A stretch of DNA of 64,000 nucleotides from Certhia americana (Eukaryota; Chordata; Aves; Passeriformes; Certhiidae), in assembly GCA_018697195.1 (NCBI GenBank), contig JAGMWU010000028.1, positions 4,200,337-4,264,336 of the forward strand. The letters are read 5' to 3'. The notes under the pieces are model-generated. The model searched no databases, was not told where the DNA came from, and saw only the letters and a list, made by a program, of their open reading frames with translations. Shown piece by piece: positions 43,201 to 53,391 of this stretch. The first letter of the stretch is position 1; each line of letters opens with the position of its first letter. A program made the position numbers and the translations under genes.

Positions 43201-46200
43201 ACAATCTTCCCATACTGAATCACTGCCTGCAGGTATTTGCCTTCCTGAAAAGAGCAAAAAGAAGCTCAGTCTGCCCCTGGAATGTCCCGTGAACAGGTGA
43301 CAAGTGTAATGTGACGTGTCCAATAAATACAGGAAAGGAGGAGGATCCCAACTCCTACAGAACCAGCAGGTTTGGGAAAAGCTGAGCCAGAACAGTGGGG
43401 AGCTGGGATGGCCCAGCTGGGAAGGGCAATGCAAAGCCCCTCAGCATTGGCCCTGGCGTGGGAAGGCTTTGATCTGCTGTCCTGCTCTGCAGGGAGCACA
43501 CCCAAGGTGATGCTGGGAAAGGATGAGATATCTCAAGGAACATCAAGGAGAAAAAGGCAGAGGGAGGGCAGGATCCCCCTTCCCCAGCCCTGTCTGGGGG
43601 TACATGGCTTCTCTGACACTGATGGCTGCCAAATTCAGTCCCAGCTCCCCTCCTCTGCCTCTACCACCCCCAAGTTCACAAACCTTAAAATACATCGTGC
43701 CCTTCTCCTTGACCACAGCTGCCTGCTCCAGCTTCTCCTTGGTGTCCATCTCCCACGACTCCTTGGCCTGCAAAGGAACACTTGGAGCACTCCCAGTGGA
43801 GCAGAGCAGCCTCCCTTGCCCCAGCAGGACCATGCCACTCTCTGGGACAGTGTGGTCACACTCAGGGCTCATCAGGGTTGTACCACAGAGCCTGAGCACA
43901 GGTCCTGCCCCTGCTTTGACCTCCGGAGTGGTGGCACAGGCAGAACACCCATCCAGGGATGTGCAAATCCCATGGGCTTCTCCTGCATGTCATCCCCAAA
44001 CTTCTCATGGGCACAGCCAAGCTCCACAGGGCTGGCTGGATGCACCAGCTTTTATTTGCACAGCCCAGGGGAGGGAAAAAAAAAAGAGGGAAAAAAGGAG
44101 AAAAAAGGGGAAGAAAAGGAAAAGAAGAAAAAACGAGAGAAAAAGCAGAAAAATGAGAAAAAGGGGGAAAAAAGGAGAAAAAAGGAATAAAGAGGAGGAA
44201 AGAGGAGAAAAGAAGAGGAAAAGGGAGAAAAAAGGAGGGGAAAAAAAGAGAAACAAGAAGAGGGGGAAAAAAGGATAAAGAAAAAAATAAAAATAAAAAG
44301 AAAGTACAAAAGGACAAGGTTAGGAACAAATAAGACACCCAGCCTTGGACCTCAGCCACAAGAATAAAACAAACCAACAGAGAAGAACAAATTAAGAACA
44401 CGAAGCTCCTTGGTGACGTGTCCACTTCAGCAGGGGTTGGGCTGCAGCCACGCCAGGGACAAAGGCTGGAGGCTACAGAGGCCCTGACATTCCCATAACC
44501 CAGGGAGGGACTGCAGCACCTCTGCCCTCACCTTCTCAAAGCTCTTCAGGGTCACCTCGTACATCAGCTCCGCGTTCCCCTGGATGCCGTATTTCGGCTT
44601 CCCAGCCTCGCCAAAGCCGTACCTGCAGGGCAGGAGGGGACACTCAGAGAAGGGGGGGAATCCTTATTTTCAGCAGAGCTTGCCCATAAATGCAGACCCA
44701 GGTTGCCACCCACAGCTTTCTAACATTTTGGGGACAGGGTGACGTTACCCTCCATGAGCAATGGTCCCTGTGAAGATACAATGCAGATATTGGGAGTCAT
44801 CCCTTCTGGCTGCATCAAAGCCATCTTTTTTCACTTCTCCAGGCTTCTCTCCAGCCATGGTCATTTCCAGGGAGACATTTTCATGTCAGACACTGGACTT
44901 GAATAAAGACCTTTCATCTGTTTCTTTTAAAGCATTTCAATATTCCTGTTTACATGCCACTGGTCACTCCTGCTGTTCCTGCTGGTGTCCTCTGAGACTC
45001 TCCTGGAGAGTCCTATTTTCAGGATCAACATCTTCCACAAGGGCTGGAGGCTGAGACCCCCCAGCATCCCTGTGGAGACATCCTTACCGTGGGCTGAGGT
45101 AGAGGATGCAGTGCTCTCCCCTCTGCATCTTCTCCAGGGCCTTGTCAATGCCGATGGGGATGTCGTGGTCCTCCCCTTCACCCACGACGAATTTCACATC
45201 CTTGCAGTCGAACCTGTGGCCACCACAGAATCCCTCCAGGTGAACTGCAGGGGGGTAAGAAGGGCAGGATGGCACAGAGAATCACCCAAAACTTGGAGAA
45301 AGGTGGACTCCAAATTGTCTCAGAAAGCATTTCATAAAGCATCTCTCCCAAAACTCAGAAAAGCCTGGAAGAGGGAAGACCCAGGGCTGGGGGCAGCCTG
45401 GAGAAGAGGGATGGGGAGGGCTTGGGAGCATTGCTGAAAAGCAAAGCAGGCATATCTCGTCTAATCCAGAACCAAACAGATAAACATCGTGACTAATATG
45501 TTCCCCTCGTACTCAAGTGCACGAGTCAAGTCTTACTGGAACTGGATATTGCTCCTGGCATGGTGCCAGGCAGAGTTTATCACGGTGATTACAAATCTTC
45601 TATACTGTGCTATACTGCCTTGACTCCTGCCTCGAAAACAAGGCCGTGTTCTCCCGACTCAGAGAACTCAAAGTACAAGATAAACTTTTTTTATTTTTAT
45701 TCTTCAACCAGGAGCCGTGCTGTTCCAGCCCCAGACGTTGGCAGAAGCGCAGCCAGAGCGGACACCGGGTACCTGGCACATTCACCACCTGGCACTCCTG
45801 GCTGGCTTTCCACAGCAAGATTATTCTTTATTTATTCAAACCTGAAGACGTTCCAGGCTTTGGGGACACTTTTACAACCTCTGCATTCTGCTTATACACA
45901 TATGCAGGCAGGCATCAAGTAAAAGCAATTTCACAAGGAACTCCTACATATTGTTAAAAAAAAAAAAGCCAAAACAAAAAACAAAAATAAAGCTTTGTAA
46001 GAGGAAAAAATTTACAACTGTGCCTAAAGGTTTTGCATCCTGCAAAGACATGAGCTTTACCTTTGCTTGAGAGGAACAGAACACAACCTGAGATGCTGCA
46101 GGGCACTGAGCATCCTGCTGTGGTGAACAGGTGAGGGGCAGGACAAGCTGGGTACCAGAAACAGCTGTGAGGGTCTGGGCCCTGCATGGGAGAGCTGCAG

Positions 46201-49200
46201 CCTGGGCTGAAGGAAATCTGTGCCCACCCCTGCCCTGGGATCTACAGAAGTCCTTAGGATTAGAGGCATGGACCAAGGCAGATCTGGCAGCCCCCATTCC
46301 AAGGGCAGCTCCAGCTGCCATAAGAGAACCCAAGGATTGGTTTCTCACTGCAGGGGCAGGACACCAGGCTCTGCCTTGTCACTCCACTCTTGCCATCAAA
46401 GCCATGCTGGGACTCAAGCAGAAGGTGCTCAGGTGCTTGCCAGCTCCCTGGGACACATCCTGCATCCATCACTGGTGCACAGTGACCACGGCTGTCAGGT
46501 TGCTGTGAGCTCACGCAGCTTGGGATGAGGAGAAAAAGCAAATCCAGCTCCTCCAGGGACGACCTCTGCTTTTGCACTACCAAAACCAAGCTGGCTGGTT
46601 TTTTAGGCACAGAAAATGTGGAAAATTCTGCCTAAAATACAGGTAACTCATCCACCCCACAGCACGGTGCATCTCCCTTCATGGTCCTAGCAAGCACTGA
46701 TCTGTAATCCCTGACCCCAAAAGCAGCACCACAGCTCCCCCAGGTTCCACATCCCCCGAGGGATGCAGCGGTGATGGGAAGATCCACTTTAAAACAGGAT
46801 GCACAAGGGGATGTTGTGATCCTTCCTTCCAAGGATAGTTCTGCTCTGTTTTAATTGTGCAGAAAATACACCGAGCACAGGGGGGAAAATCTCCGCTCGG
46901 GTTTCCAGGAGTGGGTCAGCTGGTTCAGCTGCTCTTGGATTACAGAGAAAAAAAAGTCACTGAAGGAACATCACTCCGGTTGCAGCTCTGACTTATTGTT
47001 CTCTCAGTGCCTGCAGCGATTTTGTTTTTGAAGAGCTGAGAACAGAGTGTACTGAGTGCGGCTGGCACACGAACTTGATGTGCTGACAGCAATTTGTACT
47101 CAGATTAAAAACGGAGAAGGAGGAGGGGTGGGGGGGGGAAAGGATGTAACAAAAGCTGGAATGCCAGATTTCAACTGCAGCACAGGTTTTAGGGACCAGA
47201 ACTGGGATTTAGGGTCTGTAAAACTTAAAGCCTATAAAAACACGGAGGTACTTGCTCCTGGAAGTGTGGTTTCTTCCAGCCTAATTCCAGCACCTCTCAA
47301 AACACACAGCTGAGGTTAAACCATCACAGCCCTGCCCCAGGGTGGACTGATGTGTCCTCACAGCTGCTGTGCCACCCCCAGTACAGTGACCATCACTCAG
47401 ACAGCAGAATCTGAGTCAAAATCTCATTTTTCCATAAAAGATATCCTCATCAGAAGAACCAGCCACTTAAAGCCATGAGCTTTATAAACTCTCACAGCTC
47501 GGATTCAATTTCTCAGTCACTAAAGGGACTTTAGGATCTTTGTGTACAGGAGCTCTGGAATTAAGAAAAGAAAGTAAATGCCTCCCATATGGAGCGAGCT
47601 CTCTGTGTGTGTCTGAGCTGCTCCTGGGAAGGAAAAAAAAACCCAAACCCTAGTCTGCCTTCCCCTGTCCAGCCCCATGAAATACCTGCTCCAGAAATGG
47701 GACCAGAAGAGGGAGAGCCCAATGGGGTGTGAGCTCCTTAACCTCCTGTGTCAGCTGAGACCACCCCAGCCTCAGCAAACCCCTTGTAATAATTTCCTTC
47801 CCCCTGCTGTCAGCAGCCCTGTGGCCATAAGGGAAGGAAAAAGCCCCATTCTGTAAGAGATGTGATGAGACCCTCAAAAACACCATCAACACTGGAATGA
47901 GGAGGCCACAGAAGCTACTGAGTGTCCAAAATACTTAGCAAGTGTCGAGGGAGGAAGGGTTTGGACGCTTTGGAGGCAAGGCAGAGCCAGGGCTTTTGGC
48001 AGATGGCACATCCCAGATCACCCTGGACACTGCACTGGGATGCAGAAGGGTCAGGGGAGACGACAGAGCCCTGAGACCCCACGGGAGTTTGCTTCTTCCA
48101 TCCTCCAGACAGTCACTCCAGGAAGCTCCAGGGTTTTCCTGAGCTGCTGGTTTTCCACCCAGCCCTGCAGGGCAGAAGCTCTGGCACAGCCACCACAGGG
48201 GCTGGCCAAGGAGAGCTCAGAGGAGCATCCCCAGCTGCTCTCCATTCCATCTGGCCCCCGGGTGGATGGAACTGCATCCCACAGGGATGCACAGCCACTT
48301 CAGCCTGGGCACTGCCCACAGCTCCTCGCCAGGGATCACCTCAGGACAGGCTGATGCCTCCAGTTGTCCCTCAAGGGACCAGCACTTACTCTCCACGGTA
48401 GCACCTTCATTAGGGTTGGAGTAACCTTCTCCTTTCCTCTTGATCCTCCGGATTATTCCTCCATCCTCAAATAAGTCCTCGCCTTTGAAGTCAAGCAGCT
48501 CGACCTAAAAAATAATAAAGAAAAAGTGGGCAGAGAGTAGGGAGGGGAAAAGGAGAAGAGAAAAACAACAGGAGAGCCACAAAGCAGCAGTTCATCCCCT
48601 GGCTGGAGAACCAAGCCAGCTAATTCTCTGTTCAGCTGACGAGCAGAAGTTGCCCATAAAACCCAGATCCAAACCACAGCATAATACACACGAGGTATTA
48701 GGAACTGGGACACATCCAGTACCTGCAGCATAACACAAAGTAACAGCAAAAATAAGTTTATTGAACCTGTAAGGGTACAACACAGCTGCTGCTGGAAGAT
48801 GCTGTGGAAGTTCCCAGCATGGGCAGGACCTTCCCTTTCATCCTCTGATGGGACCAGCTCTGACCCTCAGCTTAGTCCACATTTGACTTGGAAGGCCTGA
48901 GCCTTAATTTACGACAGACTCCCTCCTCCTTCTGTGTCCCAGCGAGCCCTGCCCAGGGAACCCTCTGTGCCAAAAACTTAACTTTCCTACCACCCCTCAG
49001 CACTAATGGTTTTTTAGCACCTGGAGGCATTTCCCAGCTGCTTTCTTGTTCCCATGTGCATGTTGAAACCACGAATCTGCTCATTCCCCACCCCGGCACC
49101 AGGACTCTCCTAAGCTGGAGATTCAGTCCCAGCCTTCCAGCTCAGACACACATTTCTGAGAAAGCCCTGGCAGCAATTCCTGGAGCAGAGGGACACATTT

Positions 49201-50861
49201 CAGGAATCCAAGCTGGGTTGATTTTTTTTTTTTTTTTTTTTTGGGGGGGTTTTTTGTTGTTTGGGCTTCGCTTATTATTATTATTGTCATTATTATTATT
49301 ATTGTTATTATAAATTTAAATTTTTTTTTCTGAGCTGGCTGGCAAGGCAGAAAGGGAGCAAGCTTGCTCATCCACACACCAGCTCACCAGCACTACTTGC
49401 CTCGAAAAAGAGGGTGGCATTGGAGGGGATTTTGGGGGCACTGCCAGCAGAGCCGTACGCGTACTCGGGTTTGCAGAGCAAGTAGCAGATCTCTCCCTTC
49501 TTCATGGTGGCCACCCCAATGTCCCATGCCTTGATTACCTGACCTAGGAGAAAGGCAGATGTCAGGCAGGAGGGAGCAACCAGCAGCCCAAGAAAAAACC
49601 CAGCCTGGGTGCAGCTCCCAAAAAAGCCCCACATTCACGAGTCACTTAAGGCAGGGCTGGCACTGCCCAGCTGTCCTGCAACAGGGTCAGTTGATCCCCC
49701 TGGCCCAGGGTGATCCCACCCTCCACCATCCCATGGATGGACACCCCTGGAGCAGCTCACCCTTGCCCAAGCTGAAGATGAAGGGCTCGTTCCGATCACG
49801 GCTGGAGTCAAACTTCTTCCCGTTGGCCAGTTTCCCTTTGTAGTGCACATAAACCTTGTCCCCGATCATGGGACACTCATCCTCATTCCCAGGTCGCTTA
49901 ATGATCTGAGAGAGAGAATCCACCCATGGGATAGCAAAGGATGCACATGGAGAGGCAGAGAGATACACACACAAGCATTTACATAAATATATATATATAC
50001 ATGCATATACACCCCAGTGCTGCCCTAAATAACAGGAAGGCCTTTGGGGAGCTATGCAGTTTGCCCCTAAATTTGCCCTTCATTGGCTCCTAAAAACAAA
50101 TCTCAAACTGGAGCCACAGCATGGAGCTGGACAGGGCTGGGAGCAGAGACCAGACCATAGTGGGTGGATAAACACCATGGTTCCAAACCTGCAGTGAATG
50201 CAGCTCCACTCGCTCTCTGTCCGTACACATTTTACTCACAGGGGTGTGTCAGTTCACTACTCACTCCTTGTCAACACTTTTTTCTGAACGCTGCAGCCGG
50301 GAACAAGCAGTTCTCGAGCTGAGGATGGAGCAGGGGAGGATGCTATTCTTGGAGGAAAGGTCCTATTCAAGTGGAGAAGTGTAAGTGCTGAGGAGCAGAA
50401 CTATCCAGAAACGGCCCTGAATATGAAAAAGGGGCTGTGGAGCAGACTGGATGACCTCAGTAATGTGCTCTTTCTAATGTTTGTGAGTCACACAGAGAAA
50501 TGCTTTGTGGATTTACAGCTAATAATCTGATTAGGAACACAATAGCAGTGAAACTCATGGGGCAGCATGAGCCCACCAGCCTCAACCACCACATCATCCT
50601 CCCTCACTCCAAGCAATGCTCATTCCCTTTGCCTTTGAAATGAAAGAACTCAATCCCACAGCCCAGGAACCCTGAGGGCTGGGGATGCAGCCCAGCGAGG
50701 TGATTGTGCACCCCAAATTGCAGGAAATCAGGACACTCTGGGCACATCCCCCTTACCTTCAGAACCCCTCGGTCCTTGGATGGTGTGATGTCCTCCCCAC
50801 GCTCGGCCAGGGCTGCTGCCTGCACCTCCCCTTCACTCTTGGTGGCCTCATCAGTGGTCAT
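40112..50861 (-). CDS. FKBP5: FKBP5, FKBP51 immunophilin co-chaperone (spliced CDS, whole gene)
   Basis: Ten coding exons join in frame: 50861-50757, 49905-49761, 49543-49401, 48504-48390, 45244-45088, 44622-44532, 43767-43684, 43244-43059, 41706-41467 and 40219-40112, total 1374 nt (457 aa plus TGA), the same length as human FKBP51. Order: FK1 peptidyl-prolyl isomerase domain (about 30-140), FK2 (about 145-255), three TPR motifs (about 265-400), short C-terminal tail. FK1 pocket residues Asp68, Val86, Ile87, Trp90 and Tyr113 and the TPR residues Lys352 and Arg356, which grip the HSP90 MEEVD tail, are in place. FKBP51 binds HSP90-steroid receptor complexes in cytosol and lowers glucocorticoid receptor sensitivity. 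FKBP5 rather than FKBP4 is supported by the MTTDEA start, the EGHV end and the TULP1 neighbour. Confidence 0.97.
40503..40609. repeat. (GGAT)n microsatellite with GAT interruptions, last FKBP5 intron
   Basis: About 26 GGAT units, punctuated by ATGATGG variants. Confidence 0.95.
41467..41706 (-). CDS. FKBP5: FKBP5 TPR exon 3
   Basis: 240 nt, 80 codons, [10 protein letters not shown] to FAERDAK, covering TPR3 and the extension helix. Lys352 and Arg356 (KGLYRRGEA) are the carboxylate-clamp residues for HSP90. Acceptor TTTCCAG, donor GTGAGT. Confidence 0.97.
43059..43244 (-). CDS. FKBP5: FKBP5 TPR exon 2
   Basis: 186 nt, 62 codons, [10 protein letters not shown] to VECCDK, covering TPR1 helix B and TPR2. 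Acceptor CTTTTCAG, donor GTAGAG. Confidence 0.96.
43684..43767 (-). CDS. FKBP5: FKBP5 TPR exon 1
   Basis: 84 nt, 28 codons, [10 protein letters not shown] to GTMYFK, the first TPR helix. Acceptor TTTGCAG, donor GTTTGT (weak). Confidence 0.95.
44075..44310. repeat. Polypurine tract in an FKBP5 intron
   Basis: About 235 bases that are almost all A and G on the plus strand, made of GGGAAAAAA and AAGGAG-like blocks. The FKBP5 pre-mRNA therefore carries a polypyrimidine run here. Not protein-coding despite open frames reading Lys/Glu/Gly. Confidence 0.9.
44532..44622 (-). CDS. FKBP5: FKBP5 FK2 C-terminal exon
   Basis: 91 nt, residues 223-252, [10 protein letters not shown] to LKSFEK. Acceptor CCTGCAG, donor GTGAGG. 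Confidence 0.96.
45088..45244 (-). CDS. FKBP5: FKBP5 FK2 exon
   Basis: 157 nt, residues 171-221, [10 protein letters not shown] to ILYLSP. FK2 lacks isomerase activity in FKBP51 and acts structurally. Contains [19 protein letters not shown]. Acceptor CCCTGCAG, donor GTAAGG. Confidence 0.96.
48390..48504 (-). CDS. FKBP5: FKBP5 FK1-FK2 linker exon
   Basis: 115 nt, residues 132-169, [10 protein letters not shown] to GATVE plus one base. Carries the FEDGGIIRR and [13 protein letters not shown] segments linking FK1 to FK2. Acceptor TTTTTTAG, donor GTAAGT. Confidence 0.96.
49216..49330. repeat. Poly-T run and (TTA)n microsatellite in an FKBP5 intron
   Basis: About 23 T, then TTA/TTG units at 49270-49312. 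It lies within 200 bp of the GC-donor exon, on the downstream side. Confidence 0.85.
49401..49543 (-). CDS. FKBP5: FKBP5 FK1 exon with a GC splice donor
   Basis: 143 nt, residues 85-131, [10 protein letters not shown] to NATLFFE. The next exon starts VELLDFK in phase 0, so the exon must end at GAG followed by GCAAGT, a GC-AG intron with otherwise perfect donor consensus. Residue 119 ([11 protein letters not shown]) is Ala, where human FKBP51 has Leu and FKBP52 has Pro. Acceptor TCTCCTAG. Confidence 0.95.
49761..49905 (-). CDS. FKBP5: FKBP5 FK1 exon
   Basis: 145 nt, residues 36-83, [10 protein letters not shown] to FIFSLGK, including [11 protein letters not shown] and the pocket residues of KKFDSS. 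Acceptor CTCTCAG, donor GTGAGC. Confidence 0.97.
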
Positions 50862-50874
50862 GGTCTCCTTGGAC
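50757..50874 (-). CDS. FKBP5: FKBP5 first coding exon (ATG at 50861-50859)
   Basis: Acceptor CCCCCAG at 50875, 13 nt of 5' UTR, then ATG in context GAGACCATGA and 35 codons, [10 protein letters not shown] to DRGVLK. Donor GTAAGG. Start matches human MTTDEG. The 13 upstream bases are open in the same frame, which matters for the candidate upstream exon at 53391-53315. Confidence 0.95.
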
Positions 50875-53314
50875 CTGGGGGGACACAGCACACACCCCGT
50901 CAGCCTGGCAGGACCACGGGCAGCAGTGGAAGAGGAAAGGGTTTGTCACCCTGCATGGAAAGACAATGCAGCAGCAAGAATTTTGCCCCCAAAATTAAAG
51001 CAAACCCAACACTAAAAGCATCCCAGCTATTTGGGTGGAAAAAGAGAAAACTCACAGCAAGAATCTAAGGAACTGGGAGGGAGGTTTTGGGCAAACTGCT
51101 GGAGCACTGTGCTCCCAAATGTCACCACATAAGCAGCCAAGGTGCCAGAAAAGCCACGTTTTCCATTGAACACAGACTTTTTCCAATGGTTCCTGGTGAA
51201 AAAAAGAATTGCCTAGAGTTTCAAAAACATATTTCCTGATGATTTCCTTCAGACCATGGGACTATTTTGGTAGCTGCACTGCTGGGCGACACATCATCAA
51301 GGAAACATGTGACGGAGAATTAGAAAGCAATGGTTTTTTTAAGACATAAACCAGATCTATCAAAGCCACTCTAATTGCAAAACTTTCCCACAGTCTTCAG
51401 CGTGGAAGCTGATGTTAACCAGCAGGAGAAATCGTTCATTTGGGGGATTCAAAAAGAGCAAAGAAAGGATGTTTTCAGCTCCAAGGACAGATAAGTCGCG
51501 CTGCAAGAAGAATTGCTTTCCTCACACCCGGGTGGAAAGGGAAGGACTGGAGCCCGGCCCCCCCAGCACAGGAAGCCACCGAGACACAAAGAGCCCTGAA
51601 ATGGAAGAAGCAAAGAGAAAAATAAGGGAACTACTTGTTGCAAGGCTCAATTATCACAGTCTTTGGGGTGATATTTAATGGGATTCTGTGTCTGCTCCCT
51701 TTCCTCTGCACTGCCGAGGTTTCAGATGGGAACATCTTAAAAAAAAAAAAGCATTTAAAAAAGCAAAGCAACATGTGGTGAGACCCATTATCTCCCAGGT
51801 ATTTACTGGAAAATGTGCCATGGGTTACTTTGGAAGAAATGTTTGGTGATGTGGGTGGTAAAGGATTACCCATAAGGGATGCCCCATTCCTGGGAACATT
51901 TGGGTGAGTTTGGACAGAGCCCTGAGCAACCTGGTCTGGTGGAAGCTGTCCCTGCTCATGGTGAGGAGGCTGGACTTTAAATCTTCCTCCCAATGGCCCT
52001 TAAAGTTTCCCTCCAATGCAAACCAATCCATGATTCAATGATTTGCTTGCTGGGATGGTCTCCAAGCCACCACGGAGGTGGTGGTGCCCATCCCAGCACA
52101 GCATTAGCACTGTGCACCAGCTCAGGGCACAGATCCTGTGCAGCACCAGGGACACATCATCCATAACCCACCCAAAAGGACCAGGAGAAGCCCAAAAAGC
52201 AGGGCAGCTTGGCCAAGAATCACCACCTCCCAGGACAGAACCTCCCCAGGTCCACCAAGCAGCCACCGTTGGGATGCAGGAGACGGACAGGGAGGTGCTG
52301 GCTCCGACTTGCCGGTTGCTAAATCCCACCAAGAGACATCTAAAAATACACCCTACGCATCCTTCTCATTATTTTTCTACGTAAGCAATTAGAGGAGTCA
52401 TCCAGGGAAGCTGGCCAAGGCGGGCGGGAGGGGAGACTCTCTGCGTCAGCAGCAGTGGGAGGGATGGAGCACACCAGACCCAGCTATTAAGATGTGGCCC
52501 ACGTTATGAAAGAGCTCACGACTCCTCCGTCCAGCAAAAACAGCTCCAACTAGGTTAGAGAAAAGAGTGCACTGCTCCCACTTATCTCCCATTTGGAGCG
52601 ACAGGAGGAGGCTGGCCAGGGGCCAAAATCCCAATTAATTTGAAACAAACAGTTGTAGGGAAAAAAAAAAAAAAAAAAAAAAGCATATCTGCTACTCCCT
52701 GAGGTTTAAATAGCGAGCAGGCAGGGATGTCACTGAGCACAGCAAGCTTGCTGGTGGTGTCACAGCCTGAATCTTCTTGTTTGTGTACTCTGGATACAGG
52801 CAGGGCATTAATTAATTACTCTGTGCAAAAGCCCCTGGGTGTTTCTAACACCCCAAGCAGATCTTGCTTTCCTGTTGCTGCTACTACCCACAAGATTAAT
52901 GTTGTAAATCTGTAAATGAAGCCAGGATAAACCATCCTCCCTCCTCTGAACATCCACACTGCTCCATTTCCCTGGGTTATAAACACGGGTGGGTTGGAGA
53001 GGCACATAAATAAATAAAAGCAAGCAATTCCCTCTCCACACAGGTGTTGCTGTCTCCCAACACTGAGAAATAGGTGAAAATTCAGAGGGGAGAACGGGAT
53101 GCAGATGTCTGACCCTGGGCTGAGGACAGACAGGTATCACACATGCTAGGGTTTCACCAACCACACGATCCCCAGCACATTTCCTAGAAATCGGCATACC
53201 GGGAATTTGCCAGCTCCAAATGGAAACTTCATGTTGCAGATCCCTCCCGGAGGCTCACAGGAGGGGAAAGGGACAGGGAAGAGCAAGGCTGGGCAGGGTT
53301 CTGAGGGGTCTCAC

Positions 53315-53391
53315 CTTGCCACCATGCAATCGTTGGAGAAGGTCTGAAGGTGCAGGGGGAGTCCAGGCCCAGAGACGCAGCGGGGAAATAC
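53315..53391 (-). other. FKBP5: Candidate alternative upstream exon of FKBP5
   Basis: 77 nt with a pyrimidine-rich acceptor (CTCTTCTTACCAG) and a good donor (AAG|GTGAGA). It contains an ATG (53325-53323) which, spliced to the exon at 50874, reads MVARSKET directly into the normal MTTDEA start, in frame. Prediction from sequence only; it may simply be a 5' UTR exon or not used. Confidence 0.35.

Noticed and set aside
43372..44278. Long plus-strand frames ending in Lys/Glu/Gly repeats
   Set aside because: Product of the polypurine tract; lies in an intron of FKBP5 on the other strand.
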